A stretch of DNA of 42,136 bases, taken from NCBI GenBank assembly GCA_903832205.1, contig CAILAH010000059.1:1-42136 (forward strand). Direction: 5' to 3'. This DNA comes from an uncultured Microcaldota archaeon (lineage in GTDB: Archaea; Micrarchaeota; Micrarchaeia; CAILAH01). Position 1 is the first letter of the stretch; every line of letters starts with the position of its first letter. Shown piece by piece: positions 8,131-16,042 of the stretch. Below the pieces are notes generated by a model. The model was not told the origin of the DNA. It searched no databases and saw nothing but the letters and a program-made list of their open reading frames with translations. The translations under genes and the position numbers were made by a program.

Positions 8131-9897
8131 TCACGCAAGCCTCTGCTTGGTTATCCTGAGTATGTGCATGAGCAGTGAAATCTCTTTCTCTGATAGCGTC
8201 TTATTATACTTTTCGAGATAGAGGTCGGCGTCCCTCTTGGGCACGTAGGTGTAGAGCGTCTTGCCATAGGCCACGTCCTTGCCGAACATCACATCATCAA
8301 CCGAGATTGCCACCTCGGCGCCCTGCTCGGCCTCAGGGATGGACTCCTTGTCTTCCTGTATTGCCCTTATCTTGCCGAGTATCCTGCCGTTCTCATCAAT
8401 GATTGTGGCCTCGGGCCGTATCCTGCCAACCTCGATCTTGACCCCGAACACGGCTGGCTTGCTCGCGCGGAAGCATAGGCCCGGCAGTATGTGCATCTGC
8501 GCCACCGGCTGCAGCTTGTCAATCACGTTGCGCTTCTCCTCGGCCTCCTGCTCCTCCTTCCACTTGAAGAAGTTCTCGATGAGCTGGTATATCACGCCCT
8601 CCACGAATATGGGGACCTTGCACTCGCGCGCGTACTGGTCCACGTCCTTTGGCACCTTCGTGTTGAATACGAGTATGGCGCGGTCAAGCTTGTTCTGTAT
8701 TCCCACAGCGGAGCAGTCAGCCACATCCTTGCGCGATACCGCGCCTATGCCGACGCTGCGCACCTTAATGCCCGCGTGCGAGAGCAGGCGGATTGCCGCC
8801 TCCAGCGAGCCAAGGGTATCGGCGCGTACGGTGACGCCCTCGCCGTCGCTGAACGAGAGCACGGAGGAGACCTCTTCCTTGAGCTCATCAATCGCCGGGT
8901 CGTCTTCGCCCGTCACCACGATGAGCGTTGAGCCGGGGATTGCATCCTCCAAATCGGGCGCCGCAATCTTGATTCCTGCCGCTGCGCCCACGATTGTGAC
9001 ATTTGAGAACTTGTCTTTGGGGTCGCGCATCTCATCCAGCGGCCTGGGCCTGAGCATTGCGCGGATATGCGTCACCCTGTGCCCACCGAACGTTGCGAAC
9101 GCAATCTTGTCGTTGACGCGGATTGCGCCGTCGTAAAGTATGGCATCAAGGGTTTTGCCAAGGCCGGGCTCCTCCTTCACCTCAATGATGCTGGCGCGGC
9201 CTGGCGCGGACTGGTTGATGTGCAGCCGGTTCTCAAGGAACTTCTGCGCAAGCCCCGTGAGCATGATGAGCACCTCTGCAATGCCCTCGTGCGTCTTTGC
9301 GCTCACGGGCACGATTGCAATCTCCTTGGTGAAATCGCCAATGCGGTCGAACCTCTCGGAATTGAACCCGTGCTCCGCGAGCTTTGAGACGGTATTGTAA
9401 ATCTTGGTGTCAAGCTCATCCTGCGTCATTTTCTGCTGCTTCTGCAGCGATTCCATCACCGAATTGGTCTTCTGCGACCTCCACCCCTGCACCAGGTCAA
9501 CTTTGCTGAGCGCGACTATGAAAGGCGTCTTATACTCCTTGAGTATGTTCAGCGCCTCGATGGTCTGCGGCTGGAAGCCCTGGGATGCGTCAACGACGAG
9601 GACGGCAATGTCCGCGATTGAGCCGCCCCTCTTGCGCAGGCTGGTGAACGCCTCGTGCCCCGGCGTGTCGATAAAGAGAAGTCCGGGAACGGTGATTTTG
9701 AGCTTCATCTTCTCCAGGAGAGGGCCGCCGATGCTTTTGAGCACTTCCGTCGGCACCTCACTGGCGCCAATGTGCTGGGTGATTGCCCCCTTCTCGTGCT
9801 TGTGCACGTTCGTGTTCCTGATTGAGTCTAGGAGCATCGTCTTTCCATGGTCTACATGGCCCATGACCACCACAATGGGCTGCCTAATGAATTCCAT
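8131..9897 (-). CDS. infB: Translation initiation factor aIF5B (IF2-like GTPase)
   Basis: 588 residues, normal for archaeal aIF5B. It is a GTPase that promotes ribosomal subunit joining and initiator tRNA placement. The G domain shows G1 GHVDHGKT (13-20), G2 in the GAITQHIGA region and G3 DTPGH (77-81). The G4 motif reads SKVD (131-134) instead of the usual NKxD. The beta-barrel and C-terminal domains follow without an intein. The start at 9897 has AGGTG on the minus strand and a TATA box around 9930. It is divergent from the winged-helix/acyl-CoA synthetase operon. Confidence 0.95.
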   Translation of the reverse strand: MEFIRQPIVVVMGHVDHGKTMLLDSIRNTNVHKHEKGAITQHIGASEVPTEVLKSIGGPLLEKMKLKITVPGLLFIDTPGHEAFTSLRKRGGSIADIAVLVVDASQGFQPQTIEALNILKEYKTPFIVALSKVDLVQGWRSQKTNSVMESLQKQQKMTQDELDTKIYNTVSKLAEHGFNSERFDRIGDFTKEIAIVPVSAKTHEGIAEVLIMLTGLAQKFLENRLHINQSAPGRASIIEVKEEPGLGKTLDAILYDGAIRVNDKIAFATFGGHRVTHIRAMLRPRPLDEMRDPKDKFSNVTIVGAAAGIKIAAPDLEDAIPGSTLIVVTGEDDPAIDELKEEVSSVLSFSDGEGVTVRADTLGSLEAAIRLLSHAGIKVRSVGIGAVSRKDVADCSAVGIQNKLDRAILVFNTKVPKDVDQYARECKVPIFVEGVIYQLIENFFKWKEEQEAEEKRNVIDKLQPVAQMHILPGLCFRASKPAVFGVKIEVGRIRPEATIIDENGRILGKIRAIQEDKESIPEAEQGAEVAISVDDVMFGKDVAYGKTLYTYVPKRDADLYLEKYNKTLSEKEISLLMHILRITKQRLA

Positions 9898-9927
9898 GCC
9901 GGCACCTTTGCATCACTACTATTCATT

Positions 9928-9942
9928 CGTAATATAAAGCTT
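9928..9942. promoter_or_regulatory. Shared TATA region between aIF5B and the winged-helix operon
   Basis: AATATAAAGC (9931-9940) reads as a TATA element on both strands (GCTTTATATT on minus). It is centred about 35 bases from both starts, ATG 9897 on minus and GTG 9970 on plus, in an intergenic space of only 72 bases. One TBP site may serve both directions. Confidence 0.5.
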
Positions 9943-9969
9943 TTTAATTTTCAGTGAGATGTAGATGGC

Positions 9970-10680
9970 GTGAGCGACGACATTGAATTCTTAGATGTGG
10001 CACTCCTTAAGAGGATTGACGCGGAAACCACCGTGGAAAGCTTCGGCTCCAGGATAAGCAGCACGTTTTTTGAGGCGGCCAACCTGCTGGGCACACTGAA
10101 GATAAAAGGGCTTATTGACATACATTCCGCAATCGGCAACAGCCCCGTGCTTATCACCGAGAAGGGCAGGATGCTGCTGAAGGATTTGGACGTGAATGCC
10201 GAGGCCGAGCCGAGCAAAATGGACCTGGCGGTGCTGGGAAGCATACGCGGCGGGCTCAAGAACCCGAAGCAGATTGAGGGCACGCTCAACATAAAGAGCA
10301 ACGATATTGCCTATGCAATTTACAAGCTGGCGAAAAGGGGATTCATAGATTACAGGGTGAGAAATGCGGGCGTGGAGCTGATGCTCACGACCCAGGGGTT
10401 CGAGGAAGAGAACCCGACCGTGAAGGAGCACGCGAACCGGGCGCTCGCAAAGATTGCGCTCGCCAAGCCGGAAATGAAGGGGCCGGGTGAAGTGAGGAAC
10501 AGGGCCGCGGAGGAGCTTGCTGCAGAGGATTTCGGCGGCGAGGGGCAGGAGGACGTGCAGGCGGAGGACAGGAACACGTCCAAGGTCCTGTATTATGCTA
10601 ACAGGTATAAATGGCATGCGCTCGGGCTCATTGTAGTCGTTGCTGCGGCCGCCATTTACATCCTATACCTAAGGAAGTGA
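9970..10680 (+). CDS. Tail-anchored winged-helix protein, possible membrane-bound regulator
   Basis: 236 residues from a GTG start. Two successive regions resemble winged helix-turn-helix folds (about residues 20-70, and 80-135 with 'IKSNDIAYAIYKLAKRGFIDYRV'-like helix and wing features). A charged linker follows, then one C-terminal transmembrane helix (about 213-233) ending LYLRK, so the DNA-binding-like part would face the cytoplasm. It is the first gene of an operon: the acyl-CoA synthetase beta subunit begins 4 bases after its stop. A membrane-tethered transcription factor controlling this operon is an inference from context. A structural role is also possible. Confidence 0.7.
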   Translation: MSDDIEFLDVALLKRIDAETTVESFGSRISSTFFEAANLLGTLKIKGLIDIHSAIGNSPVLITEKGRMLLKDLDVNAEAEPSKMDLAVLGSIRGGLKNPKQIEGTLNIKSNDIAYAIYKLAKRGFIDYRVRNAGVELMLTTQGFEEENPTVKEHANRALAKIALAKPEMKGPGEVRNRAAEELAAEDFGGEGQEDVQAEDRNTSKVLYYANRYKWHALGLIVVVAAAAIYILYLRK

Positions 10681-10684
10681 TGCC

Positions 10685-11296
10685 ATGGATGCGTCAGATG
10701 ACTTGAGGATTTTTACGGATAGGGGGGTTAAATTGCCCAAGTTTGAGGTTGTCCCCATAGGCCAGAGGCCTAAGTTTTTCCCAGCGGAGAGGTATGTGAT
10801 TAAGGCGCTGGGAAAGGGGCTTGTGCACAAGACTGATGTGGGCGCAATCAAGACGAACGTGGAGAGGGAGAGCGTCGAGGTTGAAATGAGGCGGATGAGA
10901 AATAAGCTGGACAGGTTCAAGCTTGACGGGTTTATCATACAGGAGCAGGTGCCAAAAGGGACCGAGGTTATCATTGGTGCAAAGAGGGATGAGCAGTTTG
11001 GTGACGTTGTTCTATTTGGTTTGGGCGGCGTTTATGTTGAATTGTACAAGGATGCCTCGGTGAGGCTTTGCCCAATCTCAACGAATGATGCGCTTGAGAT
11101 GATTGGAGAGACAAAGGCCGCAAAAATATTCGATGGATTCCGCGGGGCGGAGCCCATTGACAAGCTGATGGTTGCGGGGATTATCAAGAAGGTGTGCACA
11201 ATCATGCACTACAACAACATAAAGGAGATTGACTTGAACCCGGTTATACTTTATCCAAAGAGCTATTTTGCAGTGGATGTGAGGGTGATTAGATGA
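10685..11296 (+). CDS. acdB: ADP-forming acyl-CoA synthetase, beta subunit (ATP-grasp)
   Basis: 203 residues, slightly shorter than typical beta subunits of about 230. It shows the ATP-grasp fold of the nucleotide-binding subunit: GLVHKTDVGAI contains the conserved His48 that relays phosphate, followed by FIIQEQVPKGTEVIIGAKRD and DLNPVIL. With the alpha subunit it converts an acyl-CoA, ADP and phosphate into the acid, CoA and ATP, the main substrate-level ATP step of fermentative archaea. The start at 10685 follows the previous stop by 4 bases, with AAGGAAGTGA as ribosome-binding site. The stop overlaps the first ATG of the alpha-subunit frame (ATGA). The acyl substrate cannot be read from the sequence. 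Confidence 0.92.
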   Translation: MDASDDLRIFTDRGVKLPKFEVVPIGQRPKFFPAERYVIKALGKGLVHKTDVGAIKTNVERESVEVEMRRMRNKLDRFKLDGFIIQEQVPKGTEVIIGAKRDEQFGDVVLFGLGGVYVELYKDASVRLCPISTNDALEMIGETKAAKIFDGFRGAEPIDKLMVAGIIKKVCTIMHYNNIKEIDLNPVILYPKSYFAVDVRVIR

Positions 11297-12957
11297 AGGG
11301 GAATAAACGCGGAAAGCTCTCATACAAAGTCGCAAAACTCCTTAAATCCCTGCCGGAAGCGAAAGTTACATCCGTCAAATACTTCCCTGAAAACACATTA
11401 TATACGGACATCTATTCGTCATCTTTCAAGACCGCGGACATGCGCGCGGTGCTTGACCCTGACAGCGTGGTTGTGATTGGGGCATCGAGAAATCCCACGA
11501 AGGTCGGGCATGCAATGCTCAAGAATTTGATAACTGGCGGCTACAGCGGGAAATTGTTTGCTGTGAACCCGAACGCCGACAGCATACTTGGCGTGAAATG
11601 CTACAAGAGCATCACCGCCATACCGCAAAAGATTGACTGCGCAATGATTGCGGTCCCCGCTGAGGATGTCAATCAGGTAATGGAGGAGTGCGGAAAGAAA
11701 GGAGTGAAGGGCGCGATTATAATTTCCGGCGGGTTCAAGGAAATCGGCGAGTGGGAACGCGAGAACAAGCTCGCAGAAATAAGCAGGAAGTATGGCATCG
11801 CGGTAATCGGCCCCAACTGCCTCGGCATCGTGAACATGAAGAAGCATATTGACTGCATATTCCTGCCCACCTATAAGATGAAGAGGCCCAACTTCGGGAA
11901 AATCAGCTTCATTACGCAGAGCGGTGCGGTGGGCTCGACCATTCTTGATTTGGTCGGAGAGTCCAACATTGGCGTTTCAAAATTCATTTCATACGGCAAC
12001 GCGGCCGTGCTCGATGAGAGCGACCTGCTGCGCTATTTGCGCGAGGATGAGGACACCGCAGTGATTGTGATTTACATTGAGGGCGTAAAGAACGGCAGGA
12101 TATTTTACGAGGAGCTCAGGAAGACGTGCGCGGTGAAGCCGGTGGTGGTGCTCAAGGCAGGCAAGGGCACGCTCGCGGCGGGCGCTGCCAAGTCGCACAC
12201 CGGGGCGCTTGCGGGCGATTACAAGGTGTTCCAGTCCATGCTCAGGCAGGCCGGCGCGGTTGAGGCGGAAAACCTTCCTGAATTGTTCAACCTCTCAAAA
12301 ATATTCCTGCAGCCCCTGCCAAAAGGGGATAGGATATTCGTGCTCACAAACGGCGGCGGGGACGGAGTGCTCGCCGTTGACGCAATTGAGAAGAACGGCC
12401 TGAGGCTCGCCGAGATAAGCGCGAAGATGAGGGCGAAGCTGAAAAAAGTGCTGCCATCGCACGTGGTTGTCGGGAATCCGTTCGACCTAACGGGTGATGC
12501 CGACAGCAAAAGATATGGCATGGCGCTAAACGAGATAGTGAATGAGGAGGGCGTTGATGCCATCATTGCGATTACGCTTTTCCAGACCGCCGGGCTTGGT
12601 TCCGAAGTGGTGAACACGGTGATTGATGCGGACATCAAGACCGATAAGACCATTGTGTCCGTGGCAACGGGCGGGGATTACACGCGCCTGCTGCTTGGAA
12701 TAATAGAGTCTTCGGGCGTGCCTGCCTACGGCTCGCCGAGCGAAGCGGTGGATTCAATCGCCAAGGCGCTCTGGTACTACAAGAAGCGGGAGAAGAACGT
12801 CGCTGAAAACGAGGCAAAGGACCAGCAGCATCTGTCTGCGGCACTTGGCAAGGCGCTGGAGCGCGGGCCGGAAAAGCAAAATGCGCCTGCTTCTGTGCAG
12901 GCGAATGTGCTGCGCACGGGCGCGAATGCCCTGCCGCCAAAGGCCCGCCATAAGTGA
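11293..12957 (+). CDS. acdA: ADP-forming acyl-CoA synthetase, alpha subunit
   Basis: 554 residues from the ATG overlapping the beta stop. Known alpha subunits begin near 'MRAVLDPDSVVVIGASR', which here starts at an in-frame ATG at 11440, preceded by a TATA-like TTATATA at 11399-11405, so 11440 is a real alternative. The CoA-binding Rossmann domain (about 50-175) is followed by ligase domains. The catalytic His302 lies in AKSHTGALAG, the phosphohistidine site of the family. Residues after about 510 form a low-complexity Ala/Lys-rich tail not seen in standard alpha subunits. The stop overlaps the start of the cyclase gene, so all four genes here look translationally coupled. Confidence 0.93.
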   Translation: MKGNKRGKLSYKVAKLLKSLPEAKVTSVKYFPENTLYTDIYSSSFKTADMRAVLDPDSVVVIGASRNPTKVGHAMLKNLITGGYSGKLFAVNPNADSILGVKCYKSITAIPQKIDCAMIAVPAEDVNQVMEECGKKGVKGAIIISGGFKEIGEWERENKLAEISRKYGIAVIGPNCLGIVNMKKHIDCIFLPTYKMKRPNFGKISFITQSGAVGSTILDLVGESNIGVSKFISYGNAAVLDESDLLRYLREDEDTAVIVIYIEGVKNGRIFYEELRKTCAVKPVVVLKAGKGTLAAGAAKSHTGALAGDYKVFQSMLRQAGAVEAENLPELFNLSKIFLQPLPKGDRIFVLTNGGGDGVLAVDAIEKNGLRLAEISAKMRAKLKKVLPSHVVVGNPFDLTGDADSKRYGMALNEIVNEEGVDAIIAITLFQTAGLGSEVVNTVIDADIKTDKTIVSVATGGDYTRLLLGIIESSGVPAYGSPSEAVDSIAKALWYYKKREKNVAENEAKDQQHLSAALGKALERGPEKQNAPASVQANVLRTGANALPPKARHK

Positions 12958-13886
12958 GCATTATGCTTTTACAACTACAGCTCAGCAGCCTCTTGCTGCT
13001 TTTTCTACTTTACCTAAACATCAAGGTCATACGCAGGTATCTGGCCACTGACAACACCAATTATGTGATACTGGTTGCGGTGCTGCTTTTTGCGTTCTTC
13101 AATTTCTGGCTCACTACCTACAGTGAGATTCTTGGAAAATTCCAGGAGCAGTTCACCATCATCATGAATCTCCTTCCCATAATAATCATCATTGCAATCG
13201 TGTGGCTTGAAGGCAGGAGAAAAAAGGAGGAGCGCGAAAAGCTCAAGACGAGGGAGTTCTTCTCCAAGTATGTTTCAGAGAAGATTGTGAATTCATTGTT
13301 GAAGGAAAAGAAGTTGGAGCTGGGCGGCAAGAAGGTGCCGGTGACTGCATTGTTCACTGATGTGCGCGGGTTCACGGCCATGTCCGAAAAGCTTGACCCG
13401 AAGCAGGTGGTCGATGTGCTGAACGGGCATTTCGATATCATTAACGAGGAGATGTTCAGGGAAGACGGCACGGTGCTCAAGTACATCGGCGATTCCGCAA
13501 TGGCGGTGTTCAATGCGCCAGTGCTGCAGGAGGACCATGCGGTGAGGGCGGTGCGCGCGTGCGTCAATACGCAAAAGAGGATGCTTGCATATTCGGCCGA
13601 AGCTAAGATAAAATTCGGCGTTGATTTCACAATCGGGATCGGGGTCAACACGGGCGAGGCGGTCGTAGGAAACATCGGCTCCCACAGGTATATGGATTAC
13701 ACCATCATCGGCGATGCGGTTAATACGGCCGCAAGGCTGAACGGGCAGGCAAAGGCGGGTGAGGTCGTGATAAGCGACAGCACCCATGAGCTTGTGAAGG
13801 ATAAGTTCAGGTTCTCCGAGCCCGAAGCGGTGATGGTGAAGGGGAAGGCGCAGCCCGTAAAGATTTACAGGGTGTTATACGAGTGA
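12954..13886 (+). CDS. Membrane class III nucleotide (adenylate) cyclase
   Basis: 310 residues. Three N-terminal membrane helices (about 4-22, 37-55 and 69-87) and a charged linker lead to a complete class III catalytic domain (about 125-275). The residues are intact: metal Asp136 (FTDVRGF) and Asp180 (YIGDSAM), purine-selecting Lys176 and Asp248 (RYMDYTIIGDAVNTAARL), and transition-state Asn257 and Arg261. The Lys/Asp pair predicts ATP to cAMP. GTG at 12954 overlaps the alpha-subunit stop; an in-frame ATG at 12963 is equally plausible. Its place in an acyl-CoA synthetase operon suggests signalling linked to energy state, which is inference. Guanylate cyclase is less likely. Confidence 0.92.
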   Translation: MSIMLLQLQLSSLLLLFLLYLNIKVIRRYLATDNTNYVILVAVLLFAFFNFWLTTYSEILGKFQEQFTIIMNLLPIIIIIAIVWLEGRRKKEEREKLKTREFFSKYVSEKIVNSLLKEKKLELGGKKVPVTALFTDVRGFTAMSEKLDPKQVVDVLNGHFDIINEEMFREDGTVLKYIGDSAMAVFNAPVLQEDHAVRAVRACVNTQKRMLAYSAEAKIKFGVDFTIGIGVNTGEAVVGNIGSHRYMDYTIIGDAVNTAARLNGQAKAGEVVISDSTHELVKDKFRFSEPEAVMVKGKAQPVKIYRVLYE

Positions 13887-14056
13887 AGAGTTGGACATTT
13901 AGAGAAATAAGAAAATGAAGTGGGAAGAAGAAAAAGTGAAGATGGAAATAGCAGATGCGCAATGAAAAATGTAAAGCAACAAGGCAAAGATGGAAATGGC
14001 TGAATGTGAAGCAAGATGAAAGTGGCTGAAGTGCAATAAAAGAAGGTGAAGATGAG
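13887..14056 (+). repeat. Purine-rich stretch with degenerate direct repeats
   Basis: Between the cyclase stop and the next gene the plus strand is almost pyrimidine-poor and holds imperfect repeats built on AAGATGGAAAT and GTGGCTGAA (for example near 13958, 13988 and 14017). No frame gives a convincing protein. The last part supplies the ribosome-binding site AAGGTGA (14043-14049) for the gene at 14057. It may be decayed coding sequence or slippage-generated repeats. Confidence 0.5.
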
Positions 14057-14596
14057 ATGATAACGGAATACCTATACGCATTCCTGATGTCACAGGACGG
14101 TATGCGCAGGGTGCTTGAGAAGAGGGGATGGAAAATCCCGCTGGTAATGCTAATCGTGGCGCTGCTTGCAGTATGCCTTCCCGCAAGGCAGCCCTTCTCA
14201 TTCTCGGATTATGCCTATAATATCATGCTGTTGGGATGGAGTTCCATACTCATAAACGCCGTTGTTGCGGGATTGGCCACCGTACTTTTCCACGCAAAGT
14301 TTGCAGGCAATTTCTTCGGCCTCCTCAGGATCACTGCCGCCGCATTCATAATCAACACGCTGCTGCTCCTTCTGCTTTATGCAATAGGGATTCCGTTTGG
14401 CGCAAGCGGCACTTTGCTTGCGGCTGCAGCAACGCTCATCTCAACGTATTATTTTGCGGTGCTGCTCGCAATTGCCGCGGGATGCAACATTAATGCAGAA
14501 TCGCAAAATGAGAAAATAAAAAAGTATGCAGTGGAAATCACCGCACTGCTTTTGTGGTATGCGTTCACATTCTACATACTTGCGCTGACCATTTAA
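14057..14596 (+). CDS. Yip1-like integral membrane protein
   Basis: 179 residues with about five membrane segments after an N-terminal amphipathic stretch, in the order expected for the Yip1 domain family of archaeal and bacterial membrane proteins. Supporting features are the short N-terminal segment before the first helix, Gly/Ala-rich helices and a last helix at the C-terminus. Sequence similarity to Yip1 is by pattern only. AAGGTGA 8 bases upstream supports the ATG at 14057. It converges with the surface-protein gene ending at 14602, leaving 5 bases between the stops. Confidence 0.6.
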   Translation: MITEYLYAFLMSQDGMRRVLEKRGWKIPLVMLIVALLAVCLPARQPFSFSDYAYNIMLLGWSSILINAVVAGLATVLFHAKFAGNFFGLLRITAAAFIINTLLLLLLYAIGIPFGASGTLLAAAATLISTYYFAVLLAIAAGCNINAESQNEKIKKYAVEITALLLWYAFTFYILALTI

Positions 14597-14601
14597 TCGT
14601 T

Positions 14602-15747
14602 CTAATTTTTCCTGCTTGCGGCATAGAGCGCCCCAACAACCAGGAGGATTGCTGCCGCAGTGCCGCATCCCGATGGCTTGGGCGCTACATCATCAGTTAG
14701 GCCCTGTGAGATGGGCTCTGAAATCTGGTTGATGGTTGCCACGGCATAAAGGCTCAGCCCGCCAGTGCTCACCTCGTATATGTAATAGTCGCCGCTTTCG
14801 GTTACCGTTGGCGTGAGCACTTCCGTGCCGCCGTCTTCCGTATAGCGCAGGATTACCACATCGCCATTCACCATGCTCTTGGGCACCTTGAAGCGCAGGA
14901 CTGCCGATTTGATATTCGTCCCGTCCTTCAGGTTGTCCAGGTTTATCTCGATTGAGTCAAGGGTTGTGAAATTTGTATTTTTGTCATACTTCAGCTGCAC
15001 CGCCTGCCTGAACTTGTCGCGAATCTCCTGCGTGAGGTCCACGCGCTGGGCATTCACGTTTGAATCAAGCTCAATTGAGTTGAGGTCCGCAACAATCTCA
15101 ATGCCTATGCCGTTGGCAAGCTGGCCTGAAACGGAAATCACTCCGTCCTGGAGGGTCCTTGTGCCGTCCTTCTCGCCAATAACCGTCCCCTCAATTGTAA
15201 CATTCAGGTTCCTGCCGTTGCTTTGGACAGAAATGTTGCGCTCGAGCGGCGGGCAGAAATCGAACTTTCTTGAGAGCTCGCCAAGCGCGAACGTGCATCC
15301 CGCATCATCGCACCCGCCGTAGATTTTTGCGCCTTTCACGGTGCAGGAGACCGTGTTGGCATCGGTGTTTGTGCAGCTGCACGGCGTTTTCGCCATGTTT
15401 GTGCAGATGAGCTGCACCAGCGCCGCGCTGGGCTGTATCATTCCCACGTCCTTATCTATTCCAAGGAAGGATGCGATGCAGGTCTTGTCATCGCATTTCA
15501 CAAGCAGGTTCTCGTTGAAATCCACTTTGCACGCCTTGCCGCCGATGTCTTCGTAGCAGGAGCAGGTGGCGTGCAGCCTGTTCTCGCACACCTTCTCCAT
15601 CAACGCAGTGTTGTCTGCGGTGGCGCGGGGGATGCAGGCAGGCGCCTCTACTGTGCCATCTGCAGAAACAAGGGCATCCTGTGCGAAAAGGATTGCGGGT
15701 AAAAATGCCAAAAGCAATGCAACGAGAAATATTTGTTTGATGCGCAT
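14602..15747 (-). CDS. Exported PGF-pre-PGF-type surface protein with Cys-containing C-terminal anchor
   Basis: 381 residues. A signal peptide (MRIKQIFLVALL...LFAQ) is followed by a Cys-rich region (about 35-165) with paired motifs such as CSCYEDIGGKAC and CSCTNTD. A beta-rich middle follows, then residues about 275-345 resembling the PGF-pre-PGF domain of archaeal surface proteins: VLRFKVPKSMV, VVILRYTEDGG, and a Tyr/Ser-rich end GGLSLYAVATI. The C-terminus is PSGCGTAAA followed by a hydrophobic helix and ASRKN, a tripartite sorting-signal layout. Surface location is likely; the function is unknown. Confidence 0.75.
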   Translation of the reverse strand: MRIKQIFLVALLLAFLPAILFAQDALVSADGTVEAPACIPRATADNTALMEKVCENRLHATCSCYEDIGGKACKVDFNENLLVKCDDKTCIASFLGIDKDVGMIQPSAALVQLICTNMAKTPCSCTNTDANTVSCTVKGAKIYGGCDDAGCTFALGELSRKFDFCPPLERNISVQSNGRNLNVTIEGTVIGEKDGTRTLQDGVISVSGQLANGIGIEIVADLNSIELDSNVNAQRVDLTQEIRDKFRQAVQLKYDKNTNFTTLDSIEINLDNLKDGTNIKSAVLRFKVPKSMVNGDVVILRYTEDGGTEVLTPTVTESGDYYIYEVSTGGLSLYAVATINQISEPISQGLTDDVAPKPSGCGTAAAILLVVGALYAASRKN

Positions 15748-15820
15748 GCTCAGTTAAGGAAGGGGTTTTCTTAAAAATATTAGCTGCCCGCCTTTTCGAA
15801 AGGAGGAGGAATGAGATTAA

Positions 15821-15874
15821 GAGGGGGAATGAAGGTAGAGGGAGAAAGGGGGACACTTTCCCCTGTCTCCTCTT
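15821..15874 (-). repeat. 54-nt repeat, copy next to the tRNA-Ala 3' end
   Basis: This segment is 48/54 identical by eye to 15989-16042, which forms the start of the tRNA-Ala intron. In tRNA orientation it begins one base after the discriminator base with AAGAGGAGACAGGGG, then a G-run/C-run hairpin. The copies are direct repeats exactly 168 bases apart. Confidence 0.8.
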
Positions 15875-15911
15875 ATGGACTCGCGGGGAATCGAACCCCG
15901 AGCCTCCACCT

Positions 15912-16041
15912 TGTCCTTTGTCATTCGCAGATGCGAATGAACAACCGACACTAAAAGAAATCTTCTAGTGCCGTTCCCAAACCCCTGTGAGGGGGAATGA
16001 GATTAGAAGGAGAAAGGGGGACGCTTCCCCCTGTCTCCTCT
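15912..16041 (-). other. Intron of tRNA-Ala, carrying repeat and hairpin elements
   Basis: 130 nt inserted after A37, long for an archaeal tRNA intron. The 5' part is the 54-nt repeat (15989-16042); the 3' part holds the palindrome CATTCGCA/TGCGAATG (15922-15939, plus-strand reading) that recurs in the eS6 leader. The splice region gives a relaxed bulge-helix-bulge: loop TTCG against AGGA with three pairs and one mismatch. The exact cut is ambiguous by one A. Confidence 0.75.
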
Positions 16042-16042
16042 T
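15989..16042 (-). repeat. 54-nt repeat, copy inside the tRNA-Ala intron
   Basis: This is the partner of 15821-15874 (six mismatches in 54). In tRNA orientation the copy begins at the anticodon-loop A residues and includes the hairpin AGGGGGAAGCGTCCCCCTT. That 19-mer recurs with one change in the second intron of tRNA-Phe at 37364-37382. Confidence 0.8.

Noticed and set aside
8279-9136. 285-codon plus-strand frame opposite aIF5B
   Set aside because: It is a Ser/Thr/Pro-rich shadow of a certain gene on the minus strand.
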